Part shown: in pieces, positions 1 through 6,502 of the stretch
Position numbering within the stretch: position 1 is the stretch's first letter
Layout: every line of letters begins with the position of its first letter
DNA from: an uncultured Gammaproteobacteria bacterium
GTDB lineage: Bacteria; Pseudomonadota; Gammaproteobacteria; SZUA-140
DNA: 11,663 nt
Reading direction: 5' to 3'
Assembly (NCBI GenBank): GCA_945788675.1
Contig: CALZMY010000096.1
Location: forward strand, 1-11,663
Translations under genes and position numbers: made by a program
The notes under the pieces: generated by a model
The model's database searches: none
What the model saw: only the letters and a program-made list of their open reading frames with translations
What the model was told of the DNA's origin: nothing

Positions 1-1295
1 AGCCCACCACTACAACGACTCACCGCCTCGCCTTCAACACGCCGCACCTCTGAATCACACACCGGGCAGCGATCAGGCATCACAAAGGGAGATGCATCAT
101 CAGGGCGTTGAGCCAACACGACACTCATCACCTCTGGAATCACATCGCCCGCACGGCGCACAATCACGCTATCACCACGGCGTACATCCTTGCGGCGAAT
201 CTCATCCTCGTTATGCAGCGTTGCATTGGTCACCGTAACACCACCGACAAAGACTGGTTGCAGACGCGCCACTGGCGTCAGTGCACCGGTACGTCCGACC
301 TGAATATCGATATCGATAAGTCGTGTCATCTCTTCCTGTGCCGGAAATTTATGCGCGATTGCCCAACGTGGTGCACGAGAGACAAATCCCAGTGCCTGCT
401 GCTGTTTCACGGCATCGACCTTGAAGACCACACCATCGATCTCGTAAGGCAGCGCATCGCGTCGCTTACCTATCTGGCGGTAATATTCAAGACAGCCAGC
501 CACACCACTGACCGTCTGAGTCTCCGGCGAAATGCGTAACCCCCAGTCATGCAGGCGCTGTAATGTTTCATTATGATAGGCAGGCAACTCGCCACCCTCC
601 ACCACACCAACGCCGTAACAGAACATTGCCAGCGGACGCGCCGCGGTAATCTTTGGATCGAGTTGGCGCAGACTACCCGCGGCCGCATTACGTGGATTAA
701 CAAATGGCTTCTCGCCCTTTTCTTGTTGGCGGAGATTCAAGGCTTCAAAACCAGCCTTAGCCATATAGACCTCACCACGAACCTCCAGCACACGCGGATA
801 ATCATCGCCCATCAGGTGTAATGGTATCGAGCGAATGGTGCGTACGTTGTGGGTAATATCCTCGCCAACACGGCCATCACCACGTGTCGCAGCACGCACC
901 AGCACGCCATCTTCATATCGCAGACTCACCGCGAGTCCATCGAGTTTGGGTTCAGCACAATAGATAACTTCGTCGACTTCTAGCCGTTCACACACACGCC
1001 GGTCAAAGGCGTGCATCTCCTCATCGCTAAAGGCGTTATCTAGCGACAACATCGCCACTGCATGCGGTACCTCATCAAAGCCCGCCAATGGCTTAGCACC
1101 AACGCGTTGCGTTGGCGAATCCAGTGTGATCAATTCAGGGGCCTGTTCCTCAAGCGCCTGTAGCGACTGCATCAGCCGATCATATTCAGCATCCGGGATC
1201 TGCGGATCATCCAGCACATAGTATTGGTGATTATGATGATTAATCTCGGCACGCAGGCGCGCGATCGATTGTTCAATATCGGTGGTGGTTAGCAT
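1..1295 (-). CDS. ligA: NAD-dependent DNA ligase LigA, C-terminal part cut off by the window edge
   Basis: Seals 3'-OH/5'-phosphate nicks with NAD+ as AMP donor, in replication and repair in the cytoplasm. I translated 431 codons from the ATG at 1295. Domain Ia at the N-terminus has the NMN-binding region ending in DAEYDR (residues 35-40). The adenylation domain carries the motif KLDG with the AMP-accepting lysine at residue 117, followed by RGDGRVGED. The OB fold contains GRTGALTPVA. Three zinc-finger cysteines (C410, C413, C428) sit at the left edge, each offset by two from the E. coli positions as I recall them; the fourth, the helix-hairpin-helix region and the BRCT domain lie outside the window. 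The Shine-Dalgarno is weak (CGGA), but the start gives the family's usual N-terminus. The PilZ-domain gene lies 60 bases upstream on the same strand with no clear terminator between, so cotranscription is possible. Confidence 0.97.
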   Translation of the reverse strand, partial: MLTTTDIEQSIARLRAEINHHNHQYYVLDDPQIPDAEYDRLMQSLQALEEQAPELITLDSPTQRVGAKPLAGFDEVPHAVAMLSLDNAFSDEEMHAFDRRVCERLEVDEVIYCAEPKLDGLAVSLRYEDGVLVRAATRGDGRVGEDITHNVRTIRSIPLHLMGDDYPRVLEVRGEVYMAKAGFEALNLRQQEKGEKPFVNPRNAAAGSLRQLDPKITAARPLAMFCYGVGVVEGGELPAYHNETLQRLHDWGLRISPETQTVSGVAGCLEYYRQIGKRRDALPYEIDGVVFKVDAVKQQQALGFVSRAPRWAIAHKFPAQEEMTRLIDIDIQVGRTGALTPVARLQPVFVGGVTVTNATLHNEDEIRRKDVRRGDSVIVRRAGDVIPEVMSVVLAQRPDDASPFVMPDRCPVCDSEVRRVEGEAVSRCSGG

Positions 1296-1355
1296 TGAGC
1301 GAGTGTCCGTTGCGTGGGGCACGCGATTAAGTGCGCCTCTAAATATGACCGAACG

Positions 1356-2252
1356 CTATAGATGATGTCGCTGTTGCAGCAGGTTGGCCTTTATTTCCAT
1401 AATATCGAAAGACTCCACCTTTTCAAACGCCTTTTCACGCATAATGTTATCCAACGTCATCACGACAGTGTCATCATGCTGCCTGATTACCTTGCCTCGA
1501 ATCACCCGCGCCTCGGCACTCTCGGGCAGATCAAACGACAGCGTCACCATCGCGCCTTCGCGGCAGTTTGATGAACTATCCGCATCATTGTAGATAATTC
1601 TGGCGGCGCAATCTGAAAAATCAACCATCGTGCAGCTAAGTGGCTCATGATGGAGTTTGGCTTGAATCTGACCGGGGATATCTGTCTTCAATCGTACATG
1701 ACTGCGTTGTTCAACCAAATTAAATGCTGCGGGATCGACATCGAGAATAGCCACCTGGTGCCCAACATAATGCCCCTCTTTGAGAACCATCTGTTTTCTG
1801 ACCGTCATATCGATCACTGGCAGACGACCATCATTCTGCTCGCCCTTCAAGGTAATATTATTACCCTTGATAAAGCCGCCACCCTTACCCAGCAACTCCT
1901 TGCTTGCATAATCAAGCCCCTCTTCACCACGACTCACCGTCGGCATAATAAAACAGAAGCTCTCAATCTTCTTGAGCGGATCCCCCCTCAGGTAGGCCTG
2001 CGTCTCACCCTCCTCCTGCTTCCAGCTAATATCATTATTAGAATAAACAAGTTCGTTATTGATCGCATAGGCGATGATTGTGGTATTGAGCGTCAGCTCC
2101 TGCTTGTACTCAGGGTAGTAACTAAGCTTATTACCGATCGGAAAGTAAGGGATCAACCGAGCCAAACCATCACTATCGAGTTCAGGCTTTGACAAGGGCT
2201 TTTCATCAGCGGTGGCCCGCTTCCTGGCAATCTTGTTAAATATTCCCAACAT
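1356..2252 (-). CDS. PilZ-domain protein, candidate c-di-GMP-responsive protein
   Basis: A 298-residue soluble protein without signal peptide or membrane segment. The C-terminal third looks like a PilZ domain, a beta barrel that commonly binds cyclic di-GMP. RSHVR at residues 183-187 fits the RxxxR motif, and 24 residues on, DFSDCA at 211-216 fits (D/N)xSxxG except that the final glycine is alanine. The strands after it (MVTLSFDLP, then RVIRGKVIRQ) fit the rest of the barrel. Residues 1-170 resemble no domain I can name, though a YcgR-like N-terminal barrel is possible. It lies just upstream of ligA, where many gammaproteobacteria carry zipA, but it lacks the N-terminal membrane anchor of ZipA. 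The Shine-Dalgarno is modest (AGAAGAG). A TAGAAT hexamer lies upstream at 2290-2295 without a convincing -35. The PilZ call is fairly sure; ligand binding is unproven and the altered glycine makes it less certain. Confidence 0.8.
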   Translation of the reverse strand: MLGIFNKIARKRATADEKPLSKPELDSDGLARLIPYFPIGNKLSYYPEYKQELTLNTTIIAYAINNELVYSNNDISWKQEEGETQAYLRGDPLKKIESFCFIMPTVSRGEEGLDYASKELLGKGGGFIKGNNITLKGEQNDGRLPVIDMTVRKQMVLKEGHYVGHQVAILDVDPAAFNLVEQRSHVRLKTDIPGQIQAKLHHEPLSCTMVDFSDCAARIIYNDADSSSNCREGAMVTLSFDLPESAEARVIRGKVIRQHDDTVVMTLDNIMREKAFEKVESFDIMEIKANLLQQRHHL

Positions 2253-2380
2253 GGCAACGACTCTTCTATTTAGATGAAACCAATCGAGCGATTATTCTAA
2301 CCCAATAGCAATAATAATCATATTGCGCTATCGGCAAGCTAACCACATGATTTAATTGCGCTACCCACACAATTTCGCAC

Positions 2381-3634
2381 TTAAATCGTCTGCCGGATAC
2401 CCTCTGGCTGCCATGCAGGTGCAATCACATTGGGCATCCGGGAACGCTTCATCAAGCGCATCGGCGTCAGTGTAAACTCACCATAACGGTCATTAACCTG
2501 ATCCATCACCACATTAACCTCTCGATGGTGGGGCTCAATTTGCGATGAGAAGAGCTCAATCTGGTGATTGGCGATACGTGGATTAAGCGCTGTAATCTGT
2601 ACCTGATGCACCCCTTCGCCATGCCAGTGGGTATTCAACATTTCACGGCAGAGTGTCATGATCTCACGACCATCACTCACGGCTATCTCGGACTGATACT
2701 TGCCGCCAATCCAGCCAGACTTTGTACGCAGGCCGATGAAGAAACGTCCTGCCTGCATCTCATGACGACGCAGGCGTGTCGCCAGCTTTTCGCTCATGTG
2801 TAACAGATAGGTCTCGATCACATCCACATCCGTGGTATTGGGCGGCATCACCTTGCCGTGTCCCATCGACTTCGGTGGCCGCAGGTCGACATTCACCTTG
2901 TCCGGGTCTTCACCCTGACACATATGCCAGATACGTCGTCCAAGATTGCCAAAACGACGCGCCAAAACACTGATCGGTATTCTCTTCATCTCACCACAAT
3001 TGCGCACACCGTATTGCGCAAGAAAATCACCGATGCCCTTGGCGATACCACACAGCTCGGTAACTGGCACATCTTTCAAGCGCTGCTCCGCCTCCCACGG
3101 CGGGATCACGGTAAGGCCATCTGGTTTTTCAAGTTTTGCAGCAAACTTGGCGGTCGTCTTGTCGCCACTGACACCTATCGAGCAACGAATCCCCGAAGCC
3201 TCAAACACCTTATCCCTCACCATCCGCGCAATGCGTAACGGGGTGCCATGCAACTTTTGACAGCGGGTAATATCAAGAAAGGCTTCATCGACCGAAAACA
3301 CTTCGACATCGGGGGTAATATCGTGCAATGCACGTATGATATCTTGCGATACCCGAGCATAACGTTTGGGATCTGCCGCACACTGAATCAGGTCAGGGCA
3401 GAGACGTCGTGCCTCACGCAGGCGCATCCCCGTGCGCACACCATAAGCACGTGCCTCATAAGAACAGGTAATGATACAGGTGCCCTGCTCGCCATTAGTG
3501 ACCGCCACCGGCTTCCCCATCCATTGCGGACGATCACGCTGCTCGATCGATGCAAAAAAGGCGTTCATATCGACCAGGATAATGGCGCGTGGCCACACTA
3601 CTGGACTGCGATCTATCAATTTATATTTGTCCAT
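2381..3634 (-). CDS. Y-family translesion DNA polymerase (DinB/UmuC type)
   Basis: Error-prone polymerase that copies past damaged template bases. Of 417 residues, the palm carries the metal-binding acidic residues D22 (VDMNAFFAS) and D116-E117 (SVDEAF). F27 is the expected steric gate against ribonucleotides. Y59 and R62 in the SYEAR stretch match the conserved YxxR of the fingers. A thumb helix-hairpin-helix region (LCGIAKGIGDFLAQYGV, about residue 194) and the little-finger domain follow. QIELF at 358-362 fits the beta-clamp binding pentapeptide; in DinB this lies at the very C-terminus, whereas here about 55 further residues follow, as in UmuC-like proteins. I therefore give no symbol. 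It starts 55 bases after the lexA stop on the same strand with no terminator between, so it is probably expressed with lexA and induced by DNA damage. No umuD-like partner is visible. A GAGAG Shine-Dalgarno precedes the ATG. Confidence 0.93.
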   Translation of the reverse strand: MDKYKLIDRSPVVWPRAIILVDMNAFFASIEQRDRPQWMGKPVAVTNGEQGTCIITCSYEARAYGVRTGMRLREARRLCPDLIQCAADPKRYARVSQDIIRALHDITPDVEVFSVDEAFLDITRCQKLHGTPLRIARMVRDKVFEASGIRCSIGVSGDKTTAKFAAKLEKPDGLTVIPPWEAEQRLKDVPVTELCGIAKGIGDFLAQYGVRNCGEMKRIPISVLARRFGNLGRRIWHMCQGEDPDKVNVDLRPPKSMGHGKVMPPNTTDVDVIETYLLHMSEKLATRLRRHEMQAGRFFIGLRTKSGWIGGKYQSEIAVSDGREIMTLCREMLNTHWHGEGVHQVQITALNPRIANHQIELFSSQIEPHHREVNVVMDQVNDRYGEFTLTPMRLMKRSRMPNVIAPAWQPEGIRQTI

Positions 3635-3689
3635 ACCTTACTCTCTCTGGTTATTATCTTTGTATCTTTTCCCTTTTCCCTGTCTTACC

Positions 3690-4289
3690 TTATATATAGC
3701 TACGCATTTGACCAACCAACACTCCCTGAATACGCACCCGCTGTGCCGCATAGACAAAAGGCTGCATGGTGCTATTTTCCGGAATCAACTTGACCCGTCC
3801 GTCATTCATATATTTCAGCCGCTTCAATGTCGCTTCCTCGCCATCGATCAACGCCACTACGATTTCGCCACTATTCGCTTGCTGACAGTGGCGGATCACC
3901 ACCATATCGCCATCGAGGATACCCACATCGATCATCGAGTCCCCTACCACCTTAAGAATGAAACGACCCGGCCCCATAAAGAAGTCCATCAGGTTGAGCT
4001 TGTCGTGTCCGGGAATTGCCTCGATGGGCAGACCCGCGGCAATCCTGCCCAGCAGTGGCAGACTAGCGCTCGCCTCGTCTACATCATCGACCAGCTGCAG
4101 GCCACGCCACCCCGCGTGGTTACGCACGAGATGCCCTTTGTCGATCAGTCCCTGTACATAACGGTGTACCGTCCCCTTCGATGAGACGCCCACGATATCG
4201 CCGATCTCAACCAGCGTCGGTGCACGCTCATGCTGTGCAATATGCTGTCGGATGGCATCAAGAATGCGTTGTTCAAGTTCGGTCAACAT
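3690..4289 (-). CDS. lexA: LexA, SOS-response repressor and self-cleaving protease
   Basis: Represses DNA-damage genes until RecA filaments trigger its self-cleavage. With the start at 4289 it has 199 residues, close to the 202 of E. coli. The N-terminal winged helix-turn-helix contains PTLVEIGDIVGVSSKGTVHR (24-43). The scissile bond is A85-G86 in GRIAAG. The catalytic serine is S118 (GDSM) and the lysine K156 (TLKRLK). An ATG 42 bases further upstream (4331) is also in frame, but it has no Shine-Dalgarno and overlaps the predicted -10 hexamer; the chosen ATG has GGAG eight bases ahead. The recognition region SSKGTVHRY resembles the SKSGIHRL that I recall from alphaproteobacterial LexA more than the SPNAAEEHL of E. 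coli, in keeping with the GTTC-N7-GTTC operator. It heads a probable operon with the Y-family polymerase. Confidence 0.96.
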   Translation of the reverse strand: MLTELEQRILDAIRQHIAQHERAPTLVEIGDIVGVSSKGTVHRYVQGLIDKGHLVRNHAGWRGLQLVDDVDEASASLPLLGRIAAGLPIEAIPGHDKLNLMDFFMGPGRFILKVVGDSMIDVGILDGDMVVIRHCQQANSGEIVVALIDGEEATLKRLKYMNDGRVKLIPENSTMQPFVYAAQRVRIQGVLVGQMRSYI

Positions 4290-4330
4290 AGCGATTGCTC
4301 CATTCCCAATTAATTTGTCTGGAGATAGCA

Positions 4331-4352
4331 TAGAGAACTTTTAGAGAACTTT
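4331..4352. repeat. Perfect 11-bp tandem duplication in the lexA promoter
   Basis: TAGAGAACTTT occurs twice head to tail (4331-4341 and 4342-4352) with no mismatch. The unit contains the GAAC half-site, so the duplication itself generates the two-site operator. Such identity beyond the four core bases is either extended operator sequence or a recent duplication. Confidence 0.9.
4335..4349 (-). promoter_or_regulatory. Candidate LexA operator, direct-repeat type GTTC-N7-GTTC
   Basis: The minus strand reads GTTCTCTAAAAGTTC: two GTTC half-sites 11 bp apart, one helical turn, in the same orientation. This matches the LexA box described for alphaproteobacteria. It lies exactly between the predicted -35 and -10 of lexA, where bound repressor would block RNA polymerase, consistent with autoregulation. 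No CTGT-N8-ACAG box was found in the lexA upstream region. Confidence 0.65.
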
Positions 4353-4408
4353 CAAGAGGTGCAAAAAATTATTGAACTCAAACACCAAAAAATGTCAATT
4401 CTTTGTCC

Positions 4409-4437
4409 TTGTACACTGATTAATAAGTGATTATTCT
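4409..4437 (+). promoter_or_regulatory. Tentative promoter of the two-haem lipoprotein gene
   Basis: TTGTAC (4409-4414) and TATTCT (4432-4437) are separated by 17 bases, matching consensus at 3/6 and 4/6. It would leave a leader of about 75 bases. The leader contains a small interrupted palindrome CCTGA-C-TCAGG (4479-4489). The region 4332-4519 serves both lexA and this divergent gene. Weak call. Confidence 0.3.
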
Positions 4438-4519
4438 TGTCGGCTTGTTTTTTGGACTTTTATTTTGAACTGAAAACTCCTGACTCAGGTCGCCTACTTC
4501 AACTAAAAAGGACCTTTCG

Positions 4520-6424
4520 ATGAAACTGCTCTACATCATCGCCGCAGCTGTTATTGCCAGTACACTTGTCGGTTGTACCTATACCTCTCAGGGGGGGGTC
4601 GCTAGCAAAGACCGCTACGCCGAGGCACAACAGGAAGACCACTTTGGAGACTCTGCCGAAAAGATTGTCTACCTCGACCAGAACTGGGACCGCTGGGACA
4701 GCCTGTGGTTTTATAACACTACCCAGGGCTCCAACTTCCTCCCCTACGACATCTTTGTCAACCTGGAACAGAAGGACGATCAGATACTGTTCAAAGACAG
4801 CGCAAACATGAGCAAGTATCGCTATCTGACTCAACGCGAAAACTGGGACAATCCCGATGGCCTGCCGGTCGGTTTCGTAAAAGATTCCTACCAGGGTGAC
4901 GACTACGTCGGCTTCACTTGCGCCGCCTGCCATACCGGCCAGGTTAACTACAAAGGCACTGGCATCCGTATCGACGGCGGCCCTGCGCTGGCCGACATGG
5001 ATGGTATGCTGCTCGCACTGGAAGAAGCACTGACTGCTACACAGAATGATCAGGAAAAATTCCAGCGTATGGCGACACGTATCTCCAATGATCATCACGC
5101 AGTACGTCAACGGCTGGAAGCAACCACCAAACGACTGGCACTATACAATAAGGTCAACCGTCCAACCAACGGCAGTCACACCGTGCACTACGGTTACGGC
5201 CGCCTCGACGCCTTTGGCCGCATTTACAACCGCGTGCTCGGCCATTTAACCCCCGGCGATGAAGAGAGCAACTTCAACCCACCCAACGCGCCGGTCAGCT
5301 ACCCCTTCCTGTGGGATACCCCACAACACGACTTTGTTCAGTGGAATGGCGTTGCCGACAACAACGACGGCTCACTAGCGGGATTTCTTGGGCCATTGGG
5401 GCGCAACACTGGCGAGGTACTTGGCGTATTTGCCACCTTCAGCCTCGAAAAACAGAAAAAACACCTGGGGTACAAGGCCTCCGCCGACAAACGTAATCTG
5501 GTGCGTCTCGAAAAACACCTGATTGATCTGGAGTCACCACTATGGCCAGAAGATATTCTGCCCAGGATCGACCGCCAACTGGCGCGTGAAGGCGAAGCGG
5601 TATTCAAGGCCTACAAGTGCCAGCTGTGTCACAGTGATGATGACGAGTTCATTCGTAACAACCCCAAACGGCTTGTCACCGCACAGTTTGCCAGCGTCGA
5701 TATCATCGGTACCGATAAGCAGATGGCAAGCAATGCGATCGAATACAAAGGTAAAAGCGGCCTCTTTCAAGGCGAGATGATCGGCCTCGATCCAAAAGAA
5801 AAATTCGCTGAAGAGACCCCGGTGGTGACAGCACTGACAAAAGCGGCACAAGGCGTGATCATTGCGCGCGACCCCGACAAATCATGGCTGCGCGCACGTG
5901 CCGAGTGGCTTTACGACATCATCATTTCGCTCTTCGACAACCCGGTCAAGAAGGCTGAACGACATGTCGACTTTGAAATAAATGATGCATTTCCCAGCAG
6001 CCTCAACGCCTATAAAGCACGTCCACTGAATGGCATCTGGGCTACTGCTCCGTACCTGCACAACGGCTCAGTACCCAGCCTCTACGAAATGTTACTGCCG
6101 AGCTGTAGCGATGCAGAGATCGCTGCCGGCAACCCGTGCCGCCCTAACCGTTTCACCGTGGCCAGCCGTGAGATGGATCCAAAGAAGGTTGGCCTTGAGC
6201 AGCGTGACATCAGCGAATACCCATCCATATTCGAATTCGATACCTCGCTACCGGGCAATAGCAATGCTGGACACGAATATGCGGTAGGCAAAACAGCGGT
6301 CATTAAAGTAGACGCCGATGGACGTGCGATTCGCAACGCTGACGGTTCATTTGCAACAGAGATCCTGCCACCTATCAGCGACGACCAACGCTGGGCGCTG
6401 GTGGAGTACCTGAAGACGCTCTAA
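4520..6424 (+). CDS. Secreted two-haem c-type lipoprotein, RoxA-like / dihaem dioxygenase-peroxidase group
   Basis: A 634-residue exported haem protein. The N-terminus is a lipoprotein signal with lipobox LVGC and acceptor C19, so the mature protein is probably membrane-anchored on the periplasmic side or outside. Two haem-attachment motifs are present: C134-A-A-C-H138 and C367-Q-L-C-H371. APYLHNGS (510-517) with H514 is the usual distal-histidine region of dihaem cytochrome c peroxidase relatives. Length, the FYNTTQGSNFLPYDIF stretch (64-79) and the wide spacing of the haem sites fit the RoxA (rubber oxygenase) superfamily, which also includes Pseudomonas fatty-acid dioxygenase and diol synthase; classical MauG/CcpA proteins are much shorter. 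The substrate cannot be read from sequence. AAAAGGAC lies just ahead of the ATG. A run of eight G falls in codons 24-27. The gene is divergent from lexA and convergent with the P450. Confidence 0.85.
   Translation: MKLLYIIAAAVIASTLVGCTYTSQGGVASKDRYAEAQQEDHFGDSAEKIVYLDQNWDRWDSLWFYNTTQGSNFLPYDIFVNLEQKDDQILFKDSANMSKYRYLTQRENWDNPDGLPVGFVKDSYQGDDYVGFTCAACHTGQVNYKGTGIRIDGGPALADMDGMLLALEEALTATQNDQEKFQRMATRISNDHHAVRQRLEATTKRLALYNKVNRPTNGSHTVHYGYGRLDAFGRIYNRVLGHLTPGDEESNFNPPNAPVSYPFLWDTPQHDFVQWNGVADNNDGSLAGFLGPLGRNTGEVLGVFATFSLEKQKKHLGYKASADKRNLVRLEKHLIDLESPLWPEDILPRIDRQLAREGEAVFKAYKCQLCHSDDDEFIRNNPKRLVTAQFASVDIIGTDKQMASNAIEYKGKSGLFQGEMIGLDPKEKFAEETPVVTALTKAAQGVIIARDPDKSWLRARAEWLYDIIISLFDNPVKKAERHVDFEINDAFPSSLNAYKARPLNGIWATAPYLHNGSVPSLYEMLLPSCSDAEIAAGNPCRPNRFTVASREMDPKKVGLEQRDISEYPSIFEFDTSLPGNSNAGHEYAVGKTAVIKVDADGRAIRNADGSFATEILPPISDDQRWALVEYLKTL
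4591..4598 (+). repeat. Homopolymer of eight G inside the lipoprotein gene
   Basis: Eight consecutive G span codons 24-27, directly after the lipobox cysteine codon region. Loss of one G would shift translation into a frame that stays open only until 4811, giving a short product. Runs of this length are known slippage sites in phase-variable surface genes; here it could also be chance or a sequencing error. Confidence 0.85.
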
Positions 6425-6447
6425 ACTAGTAACCAATAGCGATAACA

Positions 6448-6479
6448 AAAAAGGCCTTGTGGAAACACAAGGCCTTTTT
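6448..6479. terminator. Bidirectional intrinsic terminator between the lipoprotein and P450 genes
   Basis: A perfect 14-bp stem (6448-6461 with 6466-6479) closes on a GAAA tetraloop over a G-C pair. The core is AAGGCCTTGTG, with a T-run on the plus strand and T-rich sequence on the minus strand. It lies 24 bases after the lipoprotein stop and 24 bases from the P450 stop, so it can end both convergent transcripts. Confidence 0.93.
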
Positions 6480-6502
6480 ATTACACTTATTGCAAAATGC
6501 TG

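Larger units (their letters stand above)
4327..4355 (-). promoter_or_regulatory. lexA promoter, sigma-70 type
   Basis: On the minus strand TTGAAA (4355-4350) is followed after exactly 17 bases by TATGCT (4332-4327), matching the sigma-70 consensus at 5/6 and 4/6 positions. Transcription would start near 4320, giving a leader of about 31 bases before the lexA ATG at 4289. The LexA operator fills the spacer. A competing upstream candidate is TTGACA (4398-4393) with AATAAT (4373-4368), but its spacer is 19 bases. Assigned by eye only. Confidence 0.6.

Noticed and set aside
108..821. Plus-strand open frames opposite ligA
   Set aside because: They are antisense to a clearly conserved ligase frame that continues unbroken to the left edge; their translations show no domain.
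2305..2331. Imperfect hairpin ATAGC-AATA ... TATT-GC-GCTAT between polymerase and PilZ genes
   Set aside because: A two-base bulge and no T-run; AT-rich chance pairing is likely, and I do not call a terminator.
3248..4184. Long plus-strand open frames across the polymerase and lexA genes
   Set aside because: They are antisense to two well-recognised genes, and their translations are low-complexity and domain-free.
4290..4331. Longer lexA start at the ATG at 4331
   Set aside because: It overlaps the predicted -10 hexamer, lacks a Shine-Dalgarno and adds 14 residues absent from typical LexA proteins.
4421..4435. AATAA-GTGA-TTATT inverted repeat upstream of the lipoprotein gene
   Set aside because: Five-base A/T arms in AT-rich sequence are expected by chance.
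4499..5110. Minus-strand open frame of 203 codons inside the lipoprotein gene
   Set aside because: It is a mirror of the haem lipoprotein coding frame; the apparent hydrophobicity comes from reverse reading of acidic codons.
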